Assembly: GCA_003524565.1 (NCBI GenBank)
Contig: DQGU01000268.1
Coordinates: 1 to 7,405, forward strand
Length of the DNA stretch: 7,405 nt
Reading direction: 5' to 3'
Source of the DNA: Rhodospirillaceae bacterium
Lineage (GTDB): Bacteria > Pseudomonadota > Alphaproteobacteria > Micavibrionales > UBA2020
The notes under the pieces are model-generated. The model saw nothing but the letters and a program-made list of their open reading frames with translations. It was not told the origin of the DNA and did no database searches. Positions 1-5,576 of the stretch are shown one piece after another. How positions within the stretch are numbered: position 1 is the first letter of the stretch; every line of letters begins with the position of its first letter. A program made the translations under genes and the position numbers.

Positions 1-91
1 CCCAAACCGCCGCGGCATAAATAATATATTTATCAATCGCTTAATTCCCCTCCCCGCCCGTGAAGCTGCGGCATTTTTCCGTATCTGCGTC
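1..91. other. Intergenic sequence, possible tail of an upstream gene
   Basis: No gene can be assigned here. One forward frame gives only seven codons before a TAA at 22-24, and another stops at 16-18, so the 3' end of an upstream gene is possible but unproven. An AT-rich inverted repeat lies at 17-33 (arms ATAAAT and ATTTAT, 5-nt loop). It has no GC stem or T-tract, so I do not call it a terminator. Confidence 0.3.
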
Positions 92-120
92 TTGACACAT
101 TTATGTAAAAATGCGATATT
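92..120 (+). promoter_or_regulatory. Sigma-70-type promoter for the P-loop kinase gene
   Basis: A perfect TTGACA -35 box lies at 92-97 and a 4/6 -10 box, GATATT, at 115-120, with a 17-bp spacer. This predicts transcription from about position 127. The first in-frame ATG of the downstream reading frame (111) lies inside this promoter, so it would not be on the transcript. That argues for the GTG at 171 as the start. Confidence 0.55.
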
Positions 121-170
121 CTTTGCGCCGCCGCGGTGTGCGCGGCCAAAAGAAAAAACAAGGATTTTAT

Positions 171-815
171 GTGACGACCCCCAAGCCGCCAGATACGCCA
201 AACACGCCCGCAAAGCCCCCCGTCACCAGCGACACGCCGGTGATGATTGCCATCGGCGGGCTTTCCGGCAGCGGCAAGACGACACTGGCCTACGTTCTGT
301 CGCGCCAGCTGCCCAATACGGTCGTGCTTGATTCAGACGTGCTGCGCAAACGCATGCTGGGGCATAACCCCCTCGCCCCGCTGCCTGATGCGCTTTACAC
401 CCAAAGCCTGACGGAGCGTTTCATCAAATACGCCCGCGCCGAAGCCGTCAGCCAGATGGCACAGGGCAAAAACGTCATTGTGACGGGGCTTTTCAGCGAC
501 GAAGTCACCCGCAGCGGGCAAAAGGCCGCCGCCGAAAACGCGGGCTGCCGTTTCATCGGTATCTATCTCGACATTCCGGCAGCGCAGTTGTTCAAACGTA
601 TTGCGAACCGCCGCAACAATCCCTCCGACGCGCATGTCGGGGTTTTGCGCCGCCAGCTGAATGCAAAACCGTCGCAGCCCGGCACGGGCGAAGGCTGGCA
701 CATCGTGCGCGCGGACAAAAGCATCGACCGCACGCTGCAGCAGACCCTGCGCGCCATCCACCGCCACGGCATGCCCGCCGCCGAAGCCGCGCCGAAACCG
801 TGGAAGCCCTTTTAA
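171..815 (+). CDS. P-loop kinase-like ATPase (COG0645 type)
   Basis: A 214-aa cytoplasmic P-loop NTPase, probably a small-molecule kinase of unknown substrate. Residues 4-23 form a Pro/Thr-rich tail. Walker A GLSGSGKT is at 30-37, followed by the LDSDVLRKR segment at 53-61, which resembles the ATP-binding domain found at the C-terminus of fused 'aminoglycoside phosphotransferase/ATP-binding' proteins. Here that domain stands alone, without the phosphotransferase-like half. A later RRxxNPSDA segment matches the usual lid/arginine region of these kinases. I chose the GTG at 171 because AAGGA lies 7 nt upstream (160-164) and because the in-frame ATG at 111 sits within a promoter. An ATG at 243, directly before the first beta strand, lacks a Shine-Dalgarno sequence. 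No terminator follows. The family call is from recognised motifs; the substrate is unknown. Confidence 0.8.
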   Translation: MTTPKPPDTPNTPAKPPVTSDTPVMIAIGGLSGSGKTTLAYVLSRQLPNTVVLDSDVLRKRMLGHNPLAPLPDALYTQSLTERFIKYARAEAVSQMAQGKNVIVTGLFSDEVTRSGQKAAAENAGCRFIGIYLDIPAAQLFKRIANRRNNPSDAHVGVLRRQLNAKPSQPGTGEGWHIVRADKSIDRTLQQTLRAIHRHGMPAAEAAPKPWKPF

Positions 816-843
816 ATCAATCTCCTGCGCATCCCCGCTTTTG

Positions 844-872
844 TTGACAGAATATACATATTGTCGTAAAAA
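844..872 (+). promoter_or_regulatory. Candidate promoter for the ankyrin-like pair
   Basis: A perfect TTGACA lies at 844-849. With a 17-bp spacer the -10 would be TAAAAA at 867-872, a 4/6 match. The start codon at 908 lies about 28 nt beyond the predicted initiation site. A 20-bp imperfect palindrome (846-865) overlaps the -35 box and spacer and could be an operator. Confidence 0.5.
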
Positions 873-907
873 TGGGCATATTCCGTTGAACAGGAGATTC
901 CGCAGCC

Positions 908-1456
908 ATGCTCGACTGGCCGCCCGAAGATATGCGCCACACCGGACGCACGCCGCCGGAGCATCTGCTGGCTGCCATCGCCGCGGATGACCACCGCATG
1001 TTCTATGCCGCGCTGGACGCCGTGCGCGGCGACCTCAATGCGAACAAGAGCGCGTACCTGCGCGCCGCGGCCGAAGTGCGCAACATGCTGTTTCTGAAAG
1101 AGCTGACGCTGGCCGGTGCCGACATCCCCTATGCCACCGCAGAAACCGAGCGCGAACGTAATGCCATCCAGAAAAATACTTACTGGGATGACGACATCGA
1201 AGACGTCGTGACAAAGTTTAAAAATCCCGGCGATGAGGCGCGCTACAAAACGCTCAGCCATACCATCGCAACGTTGAACACTTTCCAGCAAACCTATACG
1301 CAGCATATCGCGCCGGATGAAATGCTGAAAACGCAGCAGCGCATTTTAAAAGAGCTGGAAGAGCTGAAGCGCGACGTGACCGAACTGCGCGACGGCAAGC
1401 CGCTTGAAAAAGGCGTTTTCGCCGCACCCGCCGCCCTGCGGCCGAAAACGTCCTAG
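908..1456 (+). CDS. Ankyrin-like/coiled-coil small protein, copy A
   Basis: A 182-aa protein of unknown function with no signal peptide or membrane segment. Its N-terminal half reads as one or two degenerate ankyrin-like helical repeats, with the hallmark LTLAGAD at about residues 65-71. The C-terminal half, from about residue 110, is strongly charged and heptad-like (LKELEELKRDVTELRDG), so a coiled coil is likely. AGGAG at 892-896 precedes the ATG by 11 nt. It is a diverged paralogue of the next gene: by hand alignment about 30% of residues match over the repeat half, and both end the coiled coil with KPL(E/D)K. The two genes are 18 nt apart and probably cotranscribed. A protein-binding or scaffold role is inference only. 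Confidence 0.7.
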   Translation: MLDWPPEDMRHTGRTPPEHLLAAIAADDHRMFYAALDAVRGDLNANKSAYLRAAAEVRNMLFLKELTLAGADIPYATAETERERNAIQKNTYWDDDIEDVVTKFKNPGDEARYKTLSHTIATLNTFQQTYTQHIAPDEMLKTQQRILKELEELKRDVTELRDGKPLEKGVFAAPAALRPKTS

Positions 1457-1474
1457 GCACAGAAAACCTCCTCC

Positions 1475-2053
1475 ATGGCACATTTCTTCAACGACATCGC
1501 CCGCGCCCCGCGCCCCGACAAAGCGCAAACGCTGCGCATGAACGACGCGATGTACCGCGCTATCAAAACAAACGACCAGCACGCACTCGAAGAAGCGCTG
1601 CTCGGGGGCGCGCAGCCCGATGCGAACGAGGGCAAGCCCTTGCGCCTGTGCGCGCAAGAAAACAAATACCTGCTCGCCAAAGCGCTTTTGCTGGCCGGAG
1701 GCGACCTTGGCTATGCGCTGCAGCAGGCGCGGCAGGAAAACGAGGCTATTCCGCGCCGCACCGAAAGCGGCATGATTTTAAGCTTCCGCACCCCCATCAC
1801 CGAAGACGGCAAAAAACGCGAGATTGCCCTCGGCCGTGAAATCGCGCGGCTGGAAGAATTTCAAAAAACCTTCACCGAAAACACCCTGCCGATGGAGCAA
1901 ATGAACCTGCTGCGCGATATCCGTCAGGCGCAATTCGACCTCGCGCGCCGTATGGACGCGGTTGAAAAAGCCCTGCGCGAGATTGATACGCCCAAGCCGC
2001 TCGACAAAAAAAACAAACAGGCACCGCGCGGCGGCCTGCACAGAAAACCCTGA
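1475..2053 (+). CDS. Ankyrin-like/coiled-coil small protein, copy B
   Basis: A 192-aa paralogue of the preceding gene, function unknown. Residues 26-80 contain two ankyrin-like units; the second, with LLLAGGD near residues 71-77, is close to the ankyrin consensus ending. A helical, charged C-terminal region (REIARLEEF, RRMDAVEKAL) looks coiled-coil, and the tail is basic. There is no Shine-Dalgarno sequence before the ATG. The eight bases directly upstream are CCTCCTCC, the opposite polarity, so translation may depend on coupling to gene A, which ends 18 nt earlier. An ATG at 1538 is also in frame but has no better ribosome site. No terminator is evident downstream. Confidence 0.7.
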   Translation: MAHFFNDIARAPRPDKAQTLRMNDAMYRAIKTNDQHALEEALLGGAQPDANEGKPLRLCAQENKYLLAKALLLAGGDLGYALQQARQENEAIPRRTESGMILSFRTPITEDGKKREIALGREIARLEEFQKTFTENTLPMEQMNLLRDIRQAQFDLARRMDAVEKALREIDTPKPLDKKNKQAPRGGLHRKP

Positions 2054-2125
2054 CGCGCCTGAAAAAATCCCCCCGGCTCTCTGCATAAAAAACAGCGGAT
2101 TCTCGCGCCGAAAGCGGTGGATTTC
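2054..2125. other. Intergenic spacer without a recognisable element
   Basis: I see no ORF, promoter or convincing terminator between the end of the ankyrin-like pair and the inverted repeat at 2126. A short CCG/CGG stem near 2107-2116 has no T-tract. A GAAAAAATCC stretch at 2061-2070 partly pairs with GGATTT at 2119-2124, but the loop is about 48 nt. Confidence 0.3.
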
Positions 2126-2207
2126 CCTTTGATATTTCTATGTAAACTGAAAATTAACTATACTTGGCGTTAAATATCAATGTAGGTTATAATAGAGATA
2201 TCAAAGG
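2126..2207. repeat. 16-bp inverted repeat flanking a promoter
   Basis: The left arm at 2126-2141 (CCTTTGATATTTCTAT) and the right arm at 2192-2207 (ATAGAGATATCAAAGG) are inverted copies with one mismatch in 16. The intervening 50 bp hold most of the promoter of the 60-aa gene. The right arm overlaps the end of the -10 box and reaches to the base before the ribosome site. A further direct half-copy, ATATCAATG, lies at 2174-2182. This arrangement fits an operator array for a dimeric or looping regulator. Confidence 0.7.
2164..2193 (+). promoter_or_regulatory. Promoter of the 60-aa orphan gene
   Basis: A perfect TATAAT -10 box lies at 2188-2193. TTGGCG at 2164-2169 is a 4/6 -35 box, with an 18-bp spacer. 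Initiation is predicted near 2200, leaving a leader of about 24 nt before the ATG at 2224. A TTAAC/GTTAA inverted repeat (2154-2158 and 2169-2173) also spans the -35 box. Confidence 0.65.
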
Positions 2208-2223
2208 TAAGGAGCGATTACGC

Positions 2224-2406
2224 ATGTCCAGCCTGTTGAAAAGCACTGCTGTCGGCCGCCGTAGCGAAGATGACGCCCGTGAAATTCTGGGCGCCTATAT
2301 CGCACAGGCACCTGCTATGGTGCTGAACCACACGCTTGAATCCGCACCCGCCGCAGACGCGCGCCCCAAAGGCACCGCCGCCGGCGACCAGTTCGAGCCG
2401 AGGTAA
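2224..2406 (+). CDS. Small orphan protein, 60 aa
   Basis: A short soluble protein that I do not recognise. The first half is likely helical (SEDDAREILGAYIAQAP at about residues 14-30); the C-terminal third is Ala/Pro-rich and probably disordered. There is no signal peptide, Cys pair or membrane segment. The ATG at 2224 is preceded by TAAGGAG at 2208-2214 with a 9-nt spacing. A longer in-frame TTG start at 2164 lies in the promoter and is rejected. With its own promoter, operator-like repeat and terminator (2414-2447) the gene looks like a discrete, regulated transcription unit. That supports its reality more than the protein sequence does. Confidence 0.65.
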   Translation: MSSLLKSTAVGRRSEDDAREILGAYIAQAPAMVLNHTLESAPAADARPKGTAAGDQFEPR

Positions 2407-2413
2407 AGTTACG

Positions 2414-2447
2414 CCGCGCAAATCCGGGGGGATGGGCGCGGTTTTTT
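2414..2447 (+). terminator. Intrinsic terminator after the 60-aa gene
   Basis: CCGCGC (2414-2419) pairs with GCGCGG (2436-2441). Inside, after a 2x2 internal loop, ATCC (2422-2425) pairs with GGAT (2430-2433) around GGGG. Six T residues follow at 2442-2447. The hairpin starts 7 nt after the stop codon of the 60-aa gene. Confidence 0.75.
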
Positions 2448-2469
2448 GATGTAAGGGGGAGCTCTCGCC

Positions 2470-2772
2470 ATGGCCGAAGGCATGAATCCGGTTGTGCCGG
2501 AATACGAAGTCTTCAAGAACGAACGCGACGCGCTCGCCTTTTTCTTCTACAAACATCCGACGCTTGACGGCAACCCGGAGGAAGGGCCTTTCTGGTTCGC
2601 CATCCGCGAGGGCCGCATTGTGGCCGGCACCGAAGCACATCACGCGATTTTCGAAGGCGTCAGCCCGAATATCCTCGACACCGCCCGCCAGCGCGGCGTC
2701 ATCATGCTGGTCGAATTTGAAAACCAGCAACCCGTCCGCTGCACGCCCTGCTATCTGTCGGATAGTTTCTGA
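2470..2772 (+). CDS. Conserved-looking hypothetical protein, 100 aa
   Basis: A 100-aa soluble protein I cannot assign. It is rich in aromatic residues near the start (ALAFFFYKHP at about 21-30), has an alternating beta-type segment (FWFAIREGRIVAGTE, about 41-55) and a VIMLVEF strand, and ends with a CTPC pair at residues 91-94 that could bind metal or form a disulfide. The ATG at 2470 follows GGAG (2458-2461) by 8 nt; a second ATG four codons on is less well placed. The gene begins 22 nt after the T-tract of a terminator, and I find no clear promoter between, so expression may rely on read-through or an undetected promoter. The exported-protein gene starts 28 nt downstream, suggesting cotranscription. 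Confidence 0.65.
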   Translation: MAEGMNPVVPEYEVFKNERDALAFFFYKHPTLDGNPEEGPFWFAIREGRIVAGTEAHHAIFEGVSPNILDTARQRGVIMLVEFENQQPVRCTPCYLSDSF

Positions 2773-2800
2773 TTTCGATTTTTATTGCTTTTGCGGGCGC

Positions 2801-4342
2801 ATGGCACGTTGTTTTCTAATATCTTTTTTATTCGCTGTTTCTTTATTTCTTTCTGCCCCAGCAAACGCTGAGCAAGAACCTTTTGAGTGCCCCGAAGAAA
2901 CACCTATACACAGCTGCATCATAGACCGCATGCTTGATGCCTATGCGCCCTATCATCCCCGCCCTTATGCTGGCGTCAGCGGCCTACACCCCGCTGCAGG
3001 CTTGGATTATTACTTCTCCAATCAAGCTGCGCTTGTGGCAGAACATGGGTCACCTGCGCAAATCCAGCGCATGCTCGACATCTTGGACGCGCCGCCAGAA
3101 AAGCTTTTTATTCCCTTCAAGAAGGAAAACAGAAAAACCCAAGAAAACGGTGCGCTGGTGGCAAAGCTGCTCCTGATGGTGGCGCAGGGCAAACATCGCG
3201 AAGTCGCGAAAGTCCTGCACGAGCTAACGCATAATAAAAGCTTCAGACCAAGCGGAGTGCCGCCTCAGCACCCCATCATCAACTTTTACATTAGCAGACA
3301 AGACATTGACCGCGCGCTACAAGCAGTTAAAGAGCTTTATACACTAAAGTTTCATATCGGCCGGAACTCGATTGTCTGGGGCGATATGCGCGTTTTCGTT
3401 ACATTTCCTCCGGATAATCTTGTCACCGATTTTCTGCTCGAAAACCGCCCGCAGGATGCAATGCAGGTTTTGACGGGCATGGGGCTTTCTTCAAACAACA
3501 CTTCCAACGCCCGCCTTTTGATTGCCGCTGATGCGCGGCAAAGAGTTGATAAGGAAAGCCGCGTATATTTTGAGAGCTTTTGCAAGGACCTGCTGACCGC
3601 CCAGAAAGAAATGCCGGAAGAAAATATACCTTACAGGTACGCCGAAACAATCGGCAACATGGCAATAGCCGGATGCCTGAGAGCAAACGCGCGCTTTGCC
3701 GCTTCGGTACGGCATGTATCGCCCGCACCGCCGCCGCCCGATGCAAAAGTTTGGGACGGCAGAGTCCAGCAGTTCACAAAAATAAATAACGCCTGGGAAA
3801 TTGCAGAGAGCTTCCAAAAAGCGCACGCCGCTTTGGCCGAAGCAGAAAAAAATGGCCTCGCTCTTGACGAGCCAGCACTTGAAAAAATTGCTGTTCACAG
3901 GCCGGAAGTCGCCGCCGATGCGTGCAAAAAAACCGGTGATGCCGATTGCCTGAAGCGCCTTTTCCGTCTTTTGGAAAAAAAGAACGCGGAAAACCCGCCT
4001 TCCCCCGAAGGGCGCCATGCGCTTTTTGACAACCTCAACGGCACGTCTTACGCCACAAGCCTAGACAGCCTGAAGCGCGAATTCGGGTACATTCCGGCGC
4101 TACAGGTACCAGAAAAAACATGGCCAAGCCCCACGACGCGCGCAGAAACCATGAAAAAACTTCGCGAATGTCAAAGAGCCCAAAAAGACGGTCAATTTTT
4201 TTCATACACCGCCTGCTTGCAGCAGGCGGCTTTAAACGCCGTAGAAGACGCAAGAGCAAAAAACGATAAGCTTTTATTACGCCAGATGTATATCATCAAT
4301 CCCCACAAGGACTGGGCAACACAGCTAACGCTCGAACCATAG
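2801..4342 (+). CDS. Exported helical-repeat protein of unknown function
   Basis: A 513-aa protein with a clear Sec signal peptide: MAR, a hydrophobic core at about 4-18, then APANA, with cleavage expected after residue 23. The mature protein should be periplasmic. It has no beta-barrel or membrane segments and consists largely of amphipathic helix pairs (for example AQIQRMLDIL, REVAKVLHEL, QDAMQVLTGM), resembling a TPR or other alpha-solenoid, although I cannot match a named family. Cysteines recur, including C30/C39 and an ACKKTGDADC pair, so disulfides are plausible. I chose the ATG at 2801 because the reading frame upstream overlaps the 100-aa gene and only this start gives a signal peptide; its ribosome site is weak. 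Codon use is AT-richer than in neighbours. Its stop lies 5 nt from the stop of a converging gene. Confidence 0.75.
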   Translation: MARCFLISFLFAVSLFLSAPANAEQEPFECPEETPIHSCIIDRMLDAYAPYHPRPYAGVSGLHPAAGLDYYFSNQAALVAEHGSPAQIQRMLDILDAPPEKLFIPFKKENRKTQENGALVAKLLLMVAQGKHREVAKVLHELTHNKSFRPSGVPPQHPIINFYISRQDIDRALQAVKELYTLKFHIGRNSIVWGDMRVFVTFPPDNLVTDFLLENRPQDAMQVLTGMGLSSNNTSNARLLIAADARQRVDKESRVYFESFCKDLLTAQKEMPEENIPYRYAETIGNMAIAGCLRANARFAASVRHVSPAPPPPDAKVWDGRVQQFTKINNAWEIAESFQKAHAALAEAEKNGLALDEPALEKIAVHRPEVAADACKKTGDADCLKRLFRLLEKKNAENPPSPEGRHALFDNLNGTSYATSLDSLKREFGYIPALQVPEKTWPSPTTRAETMKKLRECQRAQKDGQFFSYTACLQQAALNAVEDARAKNDKLLLRQMYIINPHKDWATQLTLEP

Positions 4343-4347
4343 CGCCC

Positions 4348-4875
4348 TTAATAAAACTTCATCACTGAAATAAAGAACGCGGCGGCCAGCGCCAGTGGGG
4401 GCACGTCTGTTTGCGCTTGCAGCTGATATGTTTTGCGCGATGAAAAAGACAGAAAGGGCGTTGTTTCGCGAAAACGTGCAACGTGCATATCACCCCGCAT
4501 CAGCAAGGGACGAAACGAAAGCCGCGATATCTGGTCCAGCGTGTATGTTGCCCCGTCAAGGCTGAAGTGTGACAAACGCCCGGCGGGCATTTGCGCCGCT
4601 ATTTTTACGTTACCTTGCGCGTCCAGAAAGTCCACGTCGTAGTCGGTACGCAGAAACCCGCCGTAGGCAATACGGCGCACAAGCGTCAGGGTTTCATCCG
4701 GCATGAAAATCTGCGGAAAAGAAAGCGGACGGCCCAGCACGCTGACATCCCCGGGCTTGCGACCCGGCATCCAGAGCCCCCGTGCATAACGAAGCTCTAC
4801 CGTAGCGCCGTTTGCCAAGCCCTGCAGGGCATAATCCGCAAGCGATATACGCTCTGCCTCGAAAACGCTGTCCAT
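4348..4875 (-). CDS. Hypothetical protein with hydrophobic C-terminal helix
   Basis: A 175-aa protein of unknown function, second in a two-gene leftward operon. Residues 63-155 look like a series of beta strands separated by turns (GGFLRTDYDVDFLDAQGNV, then SHFSLDGATYTLDQ), and the last 17 residues are a hydrophobic helix (LALAAAFFISVMKFY). That order recalls tubby-like/LURP-one-related domains, whose barrel encloses a hydrophobic C-terminal helix, but a tail-anchored membrane protein would look the same. There is no signal peptide. Its ATG directly abuts the TAA of the upstream TPR gene (TAAATG), so translation is probably coupled. The fold suggestion is inference. Confidence 0.65.
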   Translation of the reverse strand: MDSVFEAERISLADYALQGLANGATVELRYARGLWMPGRKPGDVSVLGRPLSFPQIFMPDETLTLVRRIAYGGFLRTDYDVDFLDAQGNVKIAAQMPAGRLSHFSLDGATYTLDQISRLSFRPLLMRGDMHVARFRETTPFLSFSSRKTYQLQAQTDVPPLALAAAFFISVMKFY

Positions 4876-5424
4876 TTATTTCGGCACTTCCAGTTCCATG
4901 GCACGCAAATCCAGCGACCATTTGCGGTTATCAGGCTTCAGGCGGATGGCTTCCTGATAATCCTTGCGCGCAAGGTCAAATTGTTTGAGCCCGCGATATG
5001 CGCCCGCGCGCGCGTGAAAAGCTTCGGCATCTTCGGGCGCGGCCTTGAGCGCCGCCTCCGCTTTGGCAATCACGGATTCAAAATCGGCCTTGCCTTCACC
5101 TGCCGCTTTTTTCTCCTTGATGTGGCCGCGCATGTTCAGCGCCTCCATATCCTCCGGCACCAAGGCGAGCAAATCGTCATAGGCGGCAATCGCGCGCGTC
5201 TGCGCGGCGGCTTTTTGCTCGTCCGTGCCGTCCAGCTCCGCCTGCATCAATTCAAGCACGCGCAGAACGCCGATGCGGCGCAGCTCTTTTTCCTGCGGGG
5301 GCTTTTGTTCTTGCGCGCGCTTCAACGTGCCAGCCGCCGCAGCCGGTGCCGCCCACAGCGCACCGCACAGAAGCACGGCACAGGCAAAAGACAAAGCCAA
5401 AGAAGAGAGGGAAAAGGATTTCAT
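4876..5424 (-). CDS. Exported TPR-repeat protein
   Basis: A 182-aa periplasmic protein. The signal peptide has a MKSFS start, a hydrophobic core at about 6-24 and an Ala-rich end near residues 25-31. Cysteines 15 and 20 do not sit in a proper lipobox, so I expect ordinary signal peptidase cleavage. The mature part is helical: a linker (33-75) and two to three tetratricopeptide repeats, one near 77-110 and the clearest at about 131-164 (AEAFHARAGAYRGLKQFDLA, then AIRLKPDN). TPRs mediate protein-protein contacts, so an adaptor role is likely. I chose the ATG at 5424 because AGGAG lies 7 nt upstream (5432-5436); the ATG at 5457 falls inside a likely -10 box and would spoil the signal peptide. 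The gene abuts its downstream partner. Confidence 0.85.
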   Translation of the reverse strand: MKSFSLSSLALSFACAVLLCGALWAAPAAAAGTLKRAQEQKPPQEKELRRIGVLRVLELMQAELDGTDEQKAAAQTRAIAAYDDLLALVPEDMEALNMRGHIKEKKAAGEGKADFESVIAKAEAALKAAPEDAEAFHARAGAYRGLKQFDLARKDYQEAIRLKPDNRKWSLDLRAMELEVPK

Positions 5425-5452
5425 TTTTTTACTCCTGCAAATATCTGGCACG

Positions 5453-5461
5453 AGCATAGCA
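5453..5461 (-). promoter_or_regulatory. Possible extended -10 promoter of the TPR operon
   Basis: On the minus strand this reads TGCTATGCT: a TGn extension followed by TATGCT, a 4/6 -10 box. No convincing -35 box lies 16-18 bp upstream. The TPR start codon would be about 22 nt from the predicted initiation site. The reading frame's first ATG (5457) lies within this element. Confidence 0.35.
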
Positions 5462-5489
5462 GAGCCCGCCGCAAACAGAATGGCCGCGT

Positions 5490-5518
5490 TTAACCTGATT
5501 TTAAAGTTTATGTATAAT
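5490..5518 (+). promoter_or_regulatory. Promoter of the third ankyrin-like gene
   Basis: TTAACC at 5490-5495 is a 4/6 -35 box and TATAAT at 5513-5518 is a perfect -10 box, with a 17-bp spacer. Initiation near 5525 leaves a leader of about 50 nt before the ATG at 5577. The promoter diverges from that of the TPR operon in a 152-bp shared region. Confidence 0.6.
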
Positions 5519-5576
5519 AATAAAGCTGACGAAAAAGCCTAAAACCGCCCCCCCATAGGTTCAAGCGGAGGAAATC

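Noticed and set aside
333..767. 144-aa minus-strand frame opposite the P-loop kinase
   Set aside because: The plus strand carries a clear Walker A motif; the minus translation has no domain or ribosome site.
2100..2125. Terminator after the ankyrin-like pair
   Set aside because: The CCG/CGG stem near 2107-2116 is only 3-4 bp and no T-tract follows.
2164..2223. Upstream TTG start for the 60-aa gene
   Set aside because: It lies on the -35 box; the ATG at 2224 has a strong ribosome site.
2492..2800. N-terminal 103-codon extension of the exported-protein frame
   Set aside because: It overlaps the 100-aa gene in another frame, has low-complexity Ser/Arg-rich content, and hides the signal peptide that begins at 2801.
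5364..5424. Lipoprotein signal in the TPR protein
   Set aside because: Cys15 and Cys20 lack a proper lipobox (the residue before Cys20 is Leu), while an Ala-rich cleavage region follows.
4591..5493. 300-aa open frame on the plus strand
   Set aside because: It is antisense to the TPR gene, whose signal peptide, repeats and ribosome site are convincing; the 300-aa translation has no recognisable domain.
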